Assembly: GCF_052072235.1 (NCBI RefSeq)
Contig: NZ_CM125436.1
Coordinates: forward strand, 2,040,001 to 2,104,000
Origin: Brevibacillus_D fluminis_A
GTDB lineage: Bacteria > Bacillota > Bacilli > Brevibacillales > Brevibacillaceae
Direction of reading: 5' to 3'
DNA length: 64,000 nt
Part shown: in pieces, positions 9,031-18,004 of the stretch
How positions within the stretch are numbered: position 1 is the first letter of the stretch
Layout of the letters: each line of letters opens with the position of its first letter
Notes under the pieces: model-generated
Databases searched by the model: none
Seen by the model: the letters and a program-made list of their open reading frames with translations, nothing else
What the model was told of the DNA's origin: nothing
Made by a program: the position numbers and the translations under genes

Positions 9031-9079
9031 TTGCCTTTGCCTTATGCGTGTGCTACTCTTTAGCTAACGACCGGTAGGT
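9031..9079 (+). promoter_or_regulatory. Promoter with TetR-type operator
   Basis: TTGCCT (9031-9036) and TACTCT (9054-9059) are 17 nt apart. Just downstream lies ACGACCGGTAGGT (9067-9079), an imperfect palindrome around ACCGGT, like many TetR-family operators. It probably gives autoregulation of the tetR-sugE pair. Confidence 0.5.
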
Positions 9080-9113
9080 AGGAAAACTGCCGTGAATAAG
9101 AGAGGGAAGAGAT

Positions 9114-9692
9114 ATGACGTTAGCACAAATCAAGGCCGTTTCCTTGCCATTGTTCGCAAAGCATGGCTATGAGGGCGCGTCGCTTTCTGACATCGCACAG
9201 GGCGTGGGGATCAAGAAGCCGTCGATTTACGCGCATTTTAAAGGGAAAGAAGACTTGTTCCTCGCTGTTTTTGAAGATGTCCTGCATCATCAGGTCGTGG
9301 CGATGGAACAGCTTCTCAGGGAGATGGACCGTTCGGATACGGAAAAGGTGCTGTACGCCTACCTGCGGGCCAATTGCCTTTATTTTAAACAAGAGGACGT
9401 GAAGGCTGCTTTTTTGAAACGGGCGATGCTGTTTCCGCCGGCTGCGTTGGCAGACGAGCTGCGCGCGCGTTTTCTGCGGCAGGAAGAGCAGCTGCTGGCG
9501 AGCCTGACCGGCATTTTCACGGAGGGCTTGCAAAAAGGCCACTTGCGTCCCAACAAGCTTGCTGATTTGATCGCTGCCTTTTTGGCGATGATGGATGGCT
9601 TGTTCATCCAGCTTTATTATTACACGGACGAAAACCATGACGAGCGGATCGAAGGTGCCTGGAACATTTTCTGGTCCGGCGTAAAACAATAA
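9114..9692 (+). CDS. TetR/AcrR-family transcriptional repressor
   Basis: The 192-residue protein has the N-terminal helix-turn-helix of TetR regulators: LFAKHGYEGASLSDIAQGVG followed by IKKPSIYAHFKGKEDLF (residues about 12-50). The C-terminal region is the helical ligand-binding and dimerisation domain. Its gene lies 28 nt upstream of a small multidrug resistance exporter. Such pairs usually encode a repressor that releases its operator when a cationic compound or other pump substrate binds. GGGAAGAG precedes ATG 9114. The candidate operator upstream suggests autorepression. Confidence 0.92.
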   Translation: MTLAQIKAVSLPLFAKHGYEGASLSDIAQGVGIKKPSIYAHFKGKEDLFLAVFEDVLHHQVVAMEQLLREMDRSDTEKVLYAYLRANCLYFKQEDVKAAFLKRAMLFPPAALADELRARFLRQEEQLLASLTGIFTEGLQKGHLRPNKLADLIAAFLAMMDGLFIQLYYYTDENHDERIEGAWNIFWSGVKQ

Positions 9693-9720
9693 ACAGACGG
9701 ATTGAGGGGAGACATACGAT

Positions 9721-10098
9721 ATGGCATGGGTATTTTTGATTGTGGCAGGTCTTTTTGAGGTGGTTTGGGCGATGGCAATGAAATATAGCGAAGGCTTCTC
9801 GCGACTTTGGCCGACGGTGATTACCATTGCGGGGATGATGGTCAGCTTCTACTTTTTGTCGCTGGCGCTCAAAACGCTGCCGATCGGTTCTGCATATGCG
9901 ATCTGGACGGGGATCGGCGCGCTTGGGACCGTTATTTTTGGGATGGTGTTTTTGGGCGAACCGCGCCATACGCTGAAGCTGGTGTTTTCCGCGCTTCTGA
10001 TCATCAGCATCATCGGCCTGAAAGTAACCTCCGGCTCCGCTGAGCAAGGGCAGGACGATGCGAAAACAGTCGCGGTCCAGCAGACCGAGCGGATGTAA
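9721..10098 (+). CDS. sugE: SMR-family exporter, SugE/Gdx-type
   Basis: The 125-residue protein has four membrane helices. Helix 1 holds the essential Glu (GLFEVVWAMAMKYSEGFSR) and is followed by a helix 2 typical of the SugE/Gdx branch rather than EmrE. The family forms antiparallel dimers that exchange protons for small cations; Gdx members export guanidinium and some quaternary ammonium compounds. The C-terminus has an unusual hydrophilic tail of about 20 residues. No guanidine riboswitch is visible upstream; the adjacent TetR gene probably controls it instead. Confidence 0.9.
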   Translation: MAWVFLIVAGLFEVVWAMAMKYSEGFSRLWPTVITIAGMMVSFYFLSLALKTLPIGSAYAIWTGIGALGTVIFGMVFLGEPRHTLKLVFSALLIISIIGLKVTSGSAEQGQDDAKTVAVQQTERM

Positions 10099-10129
10099 CC
10101 GATTTTCACTTCTTCCGGGGGAAAAAGTT

Positions 10130-10168
10130 CCGGCTCTTTTCAATGTGAAAGGGGCCGGTCTTTTTTTT
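10130..10168 (+). terminator. Rho-independent terminator
   Basis: An inverted repeat with CCGG ends (CCGGCTCTTTTCA / TGAAAGGGGCCGG) precedes eight Ts. It ends the tetR-sugE transcript. Confidence 0.8.
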
Positions 10169-10249
10169 AGCTGCAAAAGGTTTCAACCCGATCGGTTCGG
10201 GGGTACTATCCATATAAAACAGAACCACCTGGTTGTGGGGGGAGAGAAC

Positions 10250-11995
10250 ATGATAAGGAAAAGTCTCATATTGAAAGCGAACTTGTTTATCGTACTGCTT
10301 GTTTTTCTGCTAGCCTCGTGTTTCACCACCGTTTCCTATTATCGGGATGAAACGATGTATTACGAGAAGCTCAAAGGCATCAGCGCGATGGATGTCATCT
10401 TGTGGCAAGCTTATCCGGATGACGTGCAAAAGATGGTCTCCGCGATTCAAGCCAATCCTGACGCATACAAGACGGATGCAACCATCAAATCGTTCGCACC
10501 GATGCTTGAAGGCGCGCTAAAAAAAGATTTGGCTACAAATTCATATCTGATGTTTCCAGGGGTTCACACCACCGGAGGCAAAAACACGCTGAAAATGGTC
10601 CTTGCAAACGAGGCGCTTTATCATGCGGGTATTACTCCGGGCAGCGAGTATGAATTGACACCGGAATATTTGCAGGCATACAAAGATTTTGAAGCAACCG
10701 GACTCGGCATTTCGCAGCCGTACACCGACCAGTACGGGACGTGGGTGACGATTTTGAGCCCGCTCACAAATGCCAAAGGCGAGCTGATCGCGGTATTCGG
10801 CATTGATTTTGATTACAACAGGATAAAAGGCGAACTCAATCGTGCGCTGTGGGATAGCGTCAGCATCGCAATCGGACTTGAGGCATTGTGTATCGGGATC
10901 AGCGTGTTCGTGATCCGGCGCGTGCTGAAGCCGGTGAAAGAGATGTCCCGCCTCAGCTTGAACGCCGCGAACGGCGATTTAACCGTCACGGCTGCCATCC
11001 ATTCCAACGATGAGATCGGACAGATGTCCGCCAATTTCAATGCGATGATCGCCAACATGCGCTTGTTGATCGGACATACGCAGGAGATTGTCAACCAGCT
11101 GACAGGCTCCGCTGAGACGTTGCTGCAAAATGCCGAGCAAACGGCGAAAGCGAGCGAACAGATCGCAAACGACATTCAGGAGGTTGCGACCGGAGCCGAA
11201 GCACAAACCCAAGGGGCGGAAGAGACAGCGCGGGCGATGGAGGAAATGTCGCTCGGCATCGTGCGCATCGCCGAATCGGCGTCGCGTGTTTCAGAGTCGG
11301 CTATCGATGTATCGGGTCATGCAGCACAGGGAAATGACGTGATCCAGACGACGGTCAGCCAAATGAATGCGATCAACCATTCGGTCCGCGAATCCGCGAA
11401 CGTGATCGAAGAGCTGTACAACCACTCGCAGGAGATCAGCAAAATTACCGATGTCATCACGGATATTTCCAACCAAACCAATCTGTTGGCCTTGAATGCT
11501 GCGATCGAGGCAGCGCGGGCAGGCGAGCATGGGCGCGGCTTCGCAGTGGTGGCCGACGAGGTACGCAAGCTCGCGGAACAGTCGAAAAAGTCTTCCGACC
11601 AGATCGCCACGCTGATCGTCGGGGTGCAAGCAGCTACGAGCCGCGCGATGGAGCAGATGGCGCACGCAGAAAGCGATGCAAGTGCGGGTGCTGCGGTCGC
11701 CAATGAAGCGGGACAAGCGTTCGGACGCATCGTCTCCGCAATCCAGGAAGTAACGGGACAGATTCAGGAAGTGTCCGCATCCGCTGAGCAGATGTCGGCC
11801 AGCTCGGAGGAAATCACCGCGACGATCGAACAAGTGGCGGGAACAGCGAAAGAAGGCGCTTTGTACAGCCAGAATGTGGCCTCCGCGTCTGAAGAGCAGC
11901 TTGCTTCCATGCAAGAAATCAGCGCATCGACGCATCGGCTGAACGAATTGGCACAGGATCTGCGCAAAGCGATCAGCCAGTTCAAACTGTCCTGA
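10250..11995 (+). CDS. Methyl-accepting chemotaxis protein
   Basis: The 581-residue receptor has a first membrane helix (residues about 8-28), an extracellular sensor of about 170 residues resembling a Cache-type fold, and a second helix (about 205-228). A HAMP linker follows (RRVLKPVKEMSRLSL), then a long helical signalling domain. The most conserved part, QTNLLALNAAIEAARAGEHG followed by GFAVVADEVRKLAE, is the CheA/CheW-binding hairpin. It should sense an extracellular ligand and control the CheA kinase. The ATG at 10250 follows GGGGAGAG and lies just before the first membrane helix; the longer frame from 10058 overlaps sugE and is not credible. Confidence 0.95.
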   Translation: MIRKSLILKANLFIVLLVFLLASCFTTVSYYRDETMYYEKLKGISAMDVILWQAYPDDVQKMVSAIQANPDAYKTDATIKSFAPMLEGALKKDLATNSYLMFPGVHTTGGKNTLKMVLANEALYHAGITPGSEYELTPEYLQAYKDFEATGLGISQPYTDQYGTWVTILSPLTNAKGELIAVFGIDFDYNRIKGELNRALWDSVSIAIGLEALCIGISVFVIRRVLKPVKEMSRLSLNAANGDLTVTAAIHSNDEIGQMSANFNAMIANMRLLIGHTQEIVNQLTGSAETLLQNAEQTAKASEQIANDIQEVATGAEAQTQGAEETARAMEEMSLGIVRIAESASRVSESAIDVSGHAAQGNDVIQTTVSQMNAINHSVRESANVIEELYNHSQEISKITDVITDISNQTNLLALNAAIEAARAGEHGRGFAVVADEVRKLAEQSKKSSDQIATLIVGVQAATSRAMEQMAHAESDASAGAAVANEAGQAFGRIVSAIQEVTGQIQEVSASAEQMSASSEEITATIEQVAGTAKEGALYSQNVASASEEQLASMQEISASTHRLNELAQDLRKAISQFKLS

Positions 11996-12086
11996 TAAAA
12001 AGGTTGAAAACTGTCTATTTTTCAAAGACAGAATCCCTCTTACAATCTCTTTAAAGACACAAGCAGTTGAAAAAGGAGAAGGTAAG

Positions 12087-12632
12087 ATGGAAGCCATGCG
12101 CTACGCAAAACGAACCTGTACCGATCAAACGAAAATCGATGAATTTTTGAACCAGGCGAAGACGGGTGCGCTGTCCATGGTGGATGGCGAGTTCCCGTAT
12201 GTCATCCCGCTGAATTTTGTCTGGCATGATGGTGCCATTTACTTCCACGGCGCAGATGCCGGTCGCAAAGAGCGTGTTCTGCAAGCCAACAGCAACGTTT
12301 GTTTTTTGGTCAGCGAAGAGTACGGGACGATTACCGATCCGGTCCCGGCAGAGACGGACACCGCTTATATGAGTGTGATGCTTTTTGGAAAGGCGGAGCG
12401 GATCACCGAGCTGTCACAGGCGACAGGCGCCTTGCAGGCGATGCTCGATAAATATGTGCCTGGCTATTATGAGCAGCAATTGTCACGCCAGCATGTGGAA
12501 AAGTATCGTTCGTCTCACGGCGCGCAGGTAGCGGTGTACAAGATCACACCGACAGAGGTGACAGCCAAAGTGAATCCCGTCAATGAGCAGAAAATGTTCA
12601 TGCCTGGCCGACGGGTGCAGCAGGATGTGTAA
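12087..12632 (+). CDS. Pyridoxamine 5'-phosphate oxidase-like flavoprotein (NimA-like)
   Basis: The 181-residue protein matches the split-barrel FMN-binding group. Near the start is YAKRTCTDQTKIDEFLNQAK, then a GALSMVDGEFPYVIPLNFV strand pair and FHGADAGRKERVL, the pattern of 5-nitroimidazole reductase-like (Nim) and related proteins. A second block, TAYMSVMLFGKAERI, follows. It probably binds FMN or heme and reduces small electrophiles; true pyridoxamine phosphate oxidase activity is unlikely. AAAGGAG is positioned before ATG 12087. It is followed by a terminator. Confidence 0.85.
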   Translation: MEAMRYAKRTCTDQTKIDEFLNQAKTGALSMVDGEFPYVIPLNFVWHDGAIYFHGADAGRKERVLQANSNVCFLVSEEYGTITDPVPAETDTAYMSVMLFGKAERITELSQATGALQAMLDKYVPGYYEQQLSRQHVEKYRSSHGAQVAVYKITPTEVTAKVNPVNEQKMFMPGRRVQQDV

Positions 12633-12726
12633 CGGCAGCAGGAGCCAGATACCAGGCAAAAATAAATAGACAAACGATATGTGGCCATTCGCAAGCTTGT
12701 TCACGCAAGCGAGCGGGCCAAGCGAT

Positions 12727-12767
12727 AGACCCTGCGGTTTTTCGAAAAGCCGTCGGGGTCTTTTTTC
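12727..12767 (+). terminator. Rho-independent terminator
   Basis: An imperfect stem (AGACCC...GGGGTCT with an inner TTTTCGAAAA) precedes six Ts. It ends the preceding transcript. Confidence 0.75.
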
Positions 12768-12919
12768 TGCTCGTTTTACCGTGCGCGCGTGCGGGTAGAA
12801 AAACAGCCAAATGCAGGTTTGTATGGAAAAATTTTTGCAAAGTGTGCTACAATCATATTTACTGTGTTTTTAGAATCATTACACATTATTTACTTATACG
12901 CGAATAGGTGGGGATCGTT

Positions 12920-14680
12920 TTGTTTAGGAAAAAGTGGACGAGTGTGCTGCTCGCCACGGCGCTGATGAGCCCGGTGGCTGCGTTTGCACAAGGGACAGGA
13001 CAAGCTTTTGCAAAGGAAGCAGCCAATGCATCCGTGATTGCTCCGGCAGATGCCGTGTTTACGAACGGCGTCGTCTACACGGTAGACCGCAATCGTAATG
13101 TCGCACAGGCAGTCGCGATTCGGGGCGACAAAATCGTCTACGTCGGCACAGACGAAGGAGCAAAAGCATTTATCGGTGCGCAAACCAAAGTGACCGATTT
13201 ACAAGGGAAAATGGTGCTGCCCGGCTTTATCGACAGCCATACGCATGCGAGCAAAACAACCGGATTGATTTATTCGATCGACCTGTTCGACGGTGACTCA
13301 ATCGATAAATATGTCGAGATCATTCAGGCGTTTGTCAAGGAGCATCCGCAGGAACCGACGTTGCAAGGACGCGGCTGGAGCAATCCGGTGGCGCCGGGAA
13401 TCGGACCGCGCAAGGAAGTGCTGGACCAAATCGTGCCGACGACGCCAATCGCGCTCACGTCGGATGACGGCCACTCGCTGTGGGTCAATTCGGCAGCCTT
13501 GAAACTCGCCGGCATCACCAAAGATACGCCAAACCCGACAGGCGGTGTAATCGAACGCGATCCGAAGACCGGCGAACCGTCCGGAACGCTGCGCGAAAAA
13601 GCGATGGATCTGGTTTTGCAAAAAATCGGGGGCTACACGGTGCAGCAGTATGAAACCGGTATTGAGGCGTACCAGCAAAAAGCGGTGGAACGCGGTGTCA
13701 CAACCGTGCGCGACCCGGATTTGCTGCGTTACCCGAATGTGTTGGAAGCATATGAGGAGCTGGCCAAGGAAAACAAGCTGACCATCCGCTTCCGCAACGC
13801 GATCACCGCCAATCCGGACAAAGGCCCGGAGCAAGTGGCCGAGTTCGTGAAAATTCGCGACCGCAACCAAACGCCATTGTTCCAGATCAATGCCGTCAAG
13901 ATTTTTATGGACGGTGTCGTCGAAGGCGCTACCGCGTATCTGGAAAAACCGTATGAGCACAAGCATACGAACGGGGAACTGATCTGGAAGCCGGACGTGT
14001 ATCAAAAGACAGCTGCGGCTGCTGACAAGGCAGGCTTCCAGCTGCACATCCACTCCATCGGCGACGCATCCACGCGCATCGCTTTGGATGGAATGGCCTA
14101 TGCCGAGCAGCAAAACGGCGACCACGATGCGCGCCATTCGCTCGTCCATCTCCAACTGGTGAATCCGCAAGATATCGAGCGCTTCAAAAAGCTCGGTGCA
14201 GTCGGCATCGTCCAACCGTTCTGGTTCATGCAAGAGGACGGCTTTTACGATGAGATCGAGGTGCCTTATTTGGGCCGCGAGCGTGCGGAAAAAGAATATC
14301 CGATGAAAAGCCTGATCAATCAAGGGGTGCATGTGGCCTCTTCCAGCGACTATGTCGTGACACCGGAATTCAATCCGTTAAACGGCATCCAGCAAGGAAT
14401 CACCCGGATCGCTGACGGCGAAACCGATCCGAAAAAAATCGCCAATCCGGAAGAGCGCGCCACATTGCCGGACATGATCGCCAGCTTTACGATTGAGGGC
14501 GCTTATGCCAACCATGTGGATGACATCACGGGTTCAATCGAGCTGGGCAAAAAAGCCGACATCATCGTGCTGGACAAAAATCTGTTCGCCATCCCGGTCA
14601 CACAGATCAAAGATGCAAAAGTGCTGCTGACGATGGTCGAAGGAAAAGAAGTGTATCACCGGGCGGTAGAGAAGAAATAG
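12920..14680 (+). CDS. Secreted amidohydrolase-3 family (YtcJ-like) hydrolase
   Basis: The 586-residue protein carries a signal peptide (MFRKKWTSVLLATALMSPVA, cleavage near AFA-QG). The mature part is an amidohydrolase family 3 enzyme: MVLPGFIDSHTH gives the first metal-binding His pair, and LHIHSIGDA plus a late SSSDYVVT supply further metal or substrate ligands. Such proteins hydrolyse C-N bonds of N-acyl or formamide-type compounds. The TTG at 12920 is chosen because AGGTGGGG lies six bases upstream; the in-frame GTG at 12908 overlaps that site. A cytoplasmic paralogue is at 58351-59991. A terminator and then an IS200 copy follow. Confidence 0.88.
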   Translation: MFRKKWTSVLLATALMSPVAAFAQGTGQAFAKEAANASVIAPADAVFTNGVVYTVDRNRNVAQAVAIRGDKIVYVGTDEGAKAFIGAQTKVTDLQGKMVLPGFIDSHTHASKTTGLIYSIDLFDGDSIDKYVEIIQAFVKEHPQEPTLQGRGWSNPVAPGIGPRKEVLDQIVPTTPIALTSDDGHSLWVNSAALKLAGITKDTPNPTGGVIERDPKTGEPSGTLREKAMDLVLQKIGGYTVQQYETGIEAYQQKAVERGVTTVRDPDLLRYPNVLEAYEELAKENKLTIRFRNAITANPDKGPEQVAEFVKIRDRNQTPLFQINAVKIFMDGVVEGATAYLEKPYEHKHTNGELIWKPDVYQKTAAAADKAGFQLHIHSIGDASTRIALDGMAYAEQQNGDHDARHSLVHLQLVNPQDIERFKKLGAVGIVQPFWFMQEDGFYDEIEVPYLGRERAEKEYPMKSLINQGVHVASSSDYVVTPEFNPLNGIQQGITRIADGETDPKKIANPEERATLPDMIASFTIEGAYANHVDDITGSIELGKKADIIVLDKNLFAIPVTQIKDAKVLLTMVEGKEVYHRAVEKK

Positions 14681-14688
14681 GAGCACGT

Positions 14689-14721
14689 ACAGCCATCGCA
14701 GCGAGCGGTGGCTGTTTTTTT
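14689..14721 (+). terminator. Rho-independent terminator
   Basis: An 11-bp stem (ACAGCCATCGC / GCGGTGGCTGT, with one G-T pair) precedes seven Ts. It ends the amidohydrolase gene. Confidence 0.85.
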
Positions 14722-14729
14722 GTATAACG

Positions 14730-15450
14730 AAAACCCCCAGTTCGACTGGGGGTTCCAGAAAGCTTATAGCTATAAGTGGTGATCCTTTGAACTCGATGAT
14801 ACCATGAGAACTGGTCTGCCAACCGCTCACATGAAATCAAGGAGGACAAAGGATGGACAACAGCAGTTTAGCACACACAAAATGGAACTGCAAATACCAT
14901 ATTGTATTTGCTCCAAAATACCGTAGACAAGTAATTTACGGCAAACTAAAACGAGAAATAGGAAAAATCCTTCGGGAACTATGTGAACGAAAAGGAGTAG
15001 AAATTGTTGAAGCGGAGGCCTGCGTGGATCATATCCACATGCTGGTAGCATCCCTCCCAAACTAAGTGTGTCGGAATTCATGGGCTATTTAAAGGGGAAA
15101 AGCTCACTTATGATTTTTGATAAGTTTGCAAACATGAAGTATCGATACGGAAGCCGACAATTTTGGTGCAGAGGATACTATGTGGACACGGTAGGTCGAA
15201 ACAAAAAAGTGATTGAAGAATACATTCGAAACCAAATGGTGGAGGACAAGAATTATGAACAATTAACGATGAAAGAGATGATTGACCCGTTTACGGGTGA
15301 GTCGGTAAAAAAGGGCAGGTAAAGTAGCCCTTTTAAGGGCCAGCCTGTGGTAGCACGCGGTTGGCAGACTTTCAGTGCGCCTTGGAGGCGCCCGCTTGCA
15401 ACATGCCCTTATAGGGCTAATGGAAGCCACCGGCTAAGCCGGTGGTTATG
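14730..15450 (+). mobile_element. IS200-type insertion sequence (IS200/IS605 family)
   Basis: The element is about 720 bp with a single tnpA and no tnpB. Subterminal hairpins lie at both ends: left at 14732-14754 (AACCCCCAG / CTGGGGGTT) and right at 15427-15445 (CCACCGGC / GCCGGTGG). These are expected of elements moved as single strands by a Y1 HUH transposase, and no terminal inverted repeats or target duplication are expected. The exact ends are estimated from the hairpins. It sits between the amidohydrolase terminator and chrA and interrupts no obvious gene. Confidence 0.8.
14853..15322 (+). pseudogene. tnpA: IS200-type transposase TnpA, frameshifted
   Basis: The first part (14853-15065) encodes KWNCKYHIVFAPKYRRQV and the HUH motif in DHIHMLV. 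It then hits a stop just after LPN. The second part continues in another frame (from about 15068) with SVSEFMGYLKGKSSLMIFD and the catalytic tyrosine region GYYVDTVGRNKKVIEEYI. Intact family members read PPKLSVSEF across this join. One A lost from the run at 15059-15061 explains the break. The product would lack the catalytic Tyr, so this copy should be unable to move itself unless supplied in trans or the base is a sequencing error. Confidence 0.88.
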
Positions 15451-15606
15451 ACTAGGGTTGGTGCGGTGGACGTGTTGTCAACGAATCGTAAACCGATTGT
15501 AAAAATCGTGGACAAACAGCAACAAATCCGCAAGATTCCGCTATACTTGCAAATGGAGGGAACGAATGAAAGGAAATCCACAGAAAGGGAGAAGGAGCTG
15601 AACCGG

Positions 15607-16806
15607 ATGCCACATGGAGCGGCAAAAGGATACAAGACCGACTGGCAGGCGATTTGGAATGTACTACTCATCTCTACTAAATTGGGCCTGACTTCATTTG
15701 GCGGACCCATTGCCCATCTCGGCTATTTTCACAATGAATACGTCCGCCGCCAAAAATGGATCGATGAGCGAAGCTACGCAGATTTGGTTGCGTTGTGCCA
15801 GTTTTTGCCTGGACCTGCCAGCAGCCAGGTCGGGATCGGCATCGGTGTCATGCGAGCGGGAATGCTGGGCGGAATCGCTGCATGGATCGGGTTTACATGG
15901 CCGTCCGTCATCGCGCTCGTCCTGTTTGCTTTTGGCATAGGCGGGCTGGATCTCGCCCATGCCGGCTGGATACACGGTTTAAAGCTGGTCGCGGTGGCAA
16001 TTGTCGCACAAGCGATGATCAGCATGGGCCAAAAGCTCGCGCCGGACCGCAGCAGGGCAACCATCGCGTTAGGGACAGCGGCGATCGCGTTGCTCTGGCC
16101 ATCGAGTGTCGGACAGGTGATTCTGATCGCGGCTGCGGGTCTCATTGGTACACTGCTGTACAGGAAAGCGGAAAGCGGCGGTTCACCGCAAATCCGCATC
16201 CCCATCACACGTATGGCAGCAACGATCTGTCTCGTGTTATTTTTCGCTCTCTTGCTGGGGCTGCCGTTGCTGCGCAATCTGTATCCGTTACCGGGGATAA
16301 CGCTTTTCGACAGTTTCTATCGGGCAGGCTCGCTCGTTTTCGGTGGCGGGCATGTCGTCCTGCCGCTGTTGGAAAAAGAAGTGGTACCAACCGGCTGGAT
16401 CAGCAAGGGAGCGTTTCTCGCCGGATATGGAGCAGCGCAAGCAGTGCCCGGACCTTTATTTACGTTCGCCGCGTATCTCGGAGCTGTGCGAGGAGGATGG
16501 CTTGGCGCGGCGGTTGCGACGCTCGCCATATTTCTCCCGGCTTTTCTGCTCGTGGTCGGCGTGCTGCCTTTTTGGGCGGCTATTCGTAAGAGCCCCAAGA
16601 TTCAGGGAGCGCTCGCAGGGGTGAACGCAGCGGTGGTCGGATTGCTGCTGTGCGCATTTTATGATCCGATTTGGACGAGCACGATCGTGGCTCCGGCTGA
16701 TTTTGCAGCTGCCGTTGTGTTGTTTCTCATGCTTGTGTTTTGGAAAATGCCGCCGTGGGTGGTTGTGGCTGCGGGGATGGTTGCCGGGTGGGTTTTGGCT
16801 GGGTGA
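15607..16806 (+). CDS. chrA: Chromate transporter (long-chain ChrA/CHR family)
   Basis: The 399-residue membrane protein has two homologous CHR halves. The first begins LTSFGGPIAHLGYFHNEYVR; the second holds AGSLVFGGGHVVLPLLEKEV and AQAVPGPLFTFAAYLGA. These are the FGG and PGP signatures of ChrA proteins, which expel chromate using the membrane potential or proton gradient. The ATG at 15607 is preferred because AGAAGGAG precedes it; the longer frame from 15442 begins within the end of the IS200 copy. Other anions could be substrates in Firmicutes. No chrR-like reductase or regulator is adjacent. Confidence 0.9.
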   Translation: MPHGAAKGYKTDWQAIWNVLLISTKLGLTSFGGPIAHLGYFHNEYVRRQKWIDERSYADLVALCQFLPGPASSQVGIGIGVMRAGMLGGIAAWIGFTWPSVIALVLFAFGIGGLDLAHAGWIHGLKLVAVAIVAQAMISMGQKLAPDRSRATIALGTAAIALLWPSSVGQVILIAAAGLIGTLLYRKAESGGSPQIRIPITRMAATICLVLFFALLLGLPLLRNLYPLPGITLFDSFYRAGSLVFGGGHVVLPLLEKEVVPTGWISKGAFLAGYGAAQAVPGPLFTFAAYLGAVRGGWLGAAVATLAIFLPAFLLVVGVLPFWAAIRKSPKIQGALAGVNAAVVGLLLCAFYDPIWTSTIVAPADFAAAVVLFLMLVFWKMPPWVVVAAGMVAGWVLAG

Positions 16807-16837
16807 AAGGAGAATTCGAGCAAGAGGTAAGCAGAAA

Positions 16838-16885
16838 GAAAATAACCTCGCATGGCTTTCAACGAAGACCGTGTGAGGTTATTTC
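16838..16885. terminator. Bidirectional terminator between chrA and the tail-collar genes
   Basis: The inverted repeat AATAACCTC / GTGAGGTTATT has A-rich and T-rich flanks on both sides, so it can stop transcription from both convergent units. Confidence 0.75.
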
Positions 16886-16917
16886 ATTTGTAGCCAGTTT
16901 ATTTCGTGCAGCTTCTT

Positions 16918-17454
16918 TTACCCACGAGATGGAAACTCGCCCTGCAAACAAATAATGAAGTTTTGCGCAATGAACGGTTGCATGTTGTTATGCGGCATCG
17001 ATCCGCCTGATACATTAACAGCAACCGGCGACATCTGCACATTCACCACAGGGTCAAATAAATTGGGCGCAGGTGAAAACGGGTCCGGTTCTGGTCCTTG
17101 TGCCCAGTAGTTCCCCCCCGGCGCATTCGCGTCACCAGCCGCATTAATTGCTTGTGGAACATGCGTATGGGCAGGGATTTGGTTAGTGAGCAGTGTGACG
17201 GTTGGCGATCCCACCTTACTGCCCATCGCGCGAGGAGTCAAACCTTGTCCGGCGCCCTGGTGCATCGCAGCGGCCCCCATCAAATTTGGCAAAGCAAAGG
17301 TGTTTTTGCCGTCTCCGCCATATTGTACGCCAAGAATGGAGAACAGCGCGATATTTTGTTGAATTTGCAAAAGTTGACCGTTGCAAAGCGCCCATCCTTT
17401 GGGCGCGAAGTTGCCTGCAAAAATGCGAATTTCGCCGATATAAGCGTCTGCCAT
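16918..17454 (-). CDS. Tail-collar domain protein (MdpB-like), copy 3
   Basis: The 178-residue protein begins ADAYIGEIRIFAGNFAPKGW followed by CNGQLLQIQQNIALF. This is the phage tail collar (PF07484-type) N-terminus shared with microcystin-dependent protein homologues. The central region has GGDGKNTFALPNLMGAA and a QIPAHTHVPQ segment; the C-terminus ends HNNMQPFIAQNFIICLQGEF, the strand that closes the domain. It is third in a three-gene run read from the minus strand, 14 nt after the second gene. No other phage structural genes are nearby. Role unknown; surface or fibre-like trimers are possible. Confidence 0.85.
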   Translation of the reverse strand: MADAYIGEIRIFAGNFAPKGWALCNGQLLQIQQNIALFSILGVQYGGDGKNTFALPNLMGAAAMHQGAGQGLTPRAMGSKVGSPTVTLLTNQIPAHTHVPQAINAAGDANAPGGNYWAQGPEPDPFSPAPNLFDPVVNVQMSPVAVNVSGGSMPHNNMQPFIAQNFIICLQGEFPSRG

Positions 17455-17468
17455 TTGTTTACCTCCTT

Positions 17469-17966
17469 TTAGTTGCGCGATGGAAAGATTCCTTGTACAG
17501 CAATCGCGTAGTTCATAACAAGATAGGGCTGCATGTTGCTGTGAGGTTTGCTGCCGCCCGTTATGCCGATTGCGCCTGCATTCATTTGGACCATAGTGGA
17601 AGCCGGATCATATGTATTATCTACTGCTGCCCAGGCATTGCCGCCAGGGAGAGGTGTTGAAGCGAGATTGGAGGAAGCGTTCACTTGATGGGTGTGCTGC
17701 GGCATCTCATTGATCGTTAACGTATGATTTTCCTCACCCTGAGCTGTCCCGAGAGGAATGTTCGGACTCACATGAATCGGAACACGGCCACGGTAATCTG
17801 GAAGGGCAAACGTGGTTATGCCGTCTCCGCCATAAACATTTCCCAGCAGGGAGTAGAGCGCTTGGTTTTGATTGATTTGCAAAATTTGCCCCTCGCAAAA
17901 CATCCAGCCTCTTGGTGCGTAATTATTGGCGAACAAGCGAATTTCGCCCACAAATGGTTCTGACAT
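17469..17966 (-). CDS. Tail-collar domain protein (MdpB-like), copy 2
   Basis: The 165-residue paralogue reads SEPFVGEIRLFANNYAPRGW at the start, then FALPDYRGRVPIH and MPQHTHQVNA. It ends with SNMQPYLVMNYAIAVQGIF. Its domain layout is the same as in its two neighbours, with clear sequence divergence between them, so the duplications are old. A good ribosome site (AGGAGGACAATT) precedes the start. It is the middle gene of the minus-strand trio. Confidence 0.85.
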   Translation of the reverse strand: MSEPFVGEIRLFANNYAPRGWMFCEGQILQINQNQALYSLLGNVYGGDGITTFALPDYRGRVPIHVSPNIPLGTAQGEENHTLTINEMPQHTHQVNASSNLASTPLPGGNAWAAVDNTYDPASTMVQMNAGAIGITGGSKPHSNMQPYLVMNYAIAVQGIFPSRN

Positions 17967-18004
17967 CGTAATTGTCCTCCTTTATCGTAAAAAATTGTCA
18001 ATGC

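Noticed and set aside
9721..10098. Guanidine riboswitch control of sugE
   Set aside because: The 28-nt gap between tetR and sugE is too short and no ykkC-type core is seen.
15442..15606. N-terminal extension of ChrA from 15442
   Set aside because: It starts inside the IS200 right end and the extra residues do not resemble ChrA; ATG 15607 has a good ribosome site.
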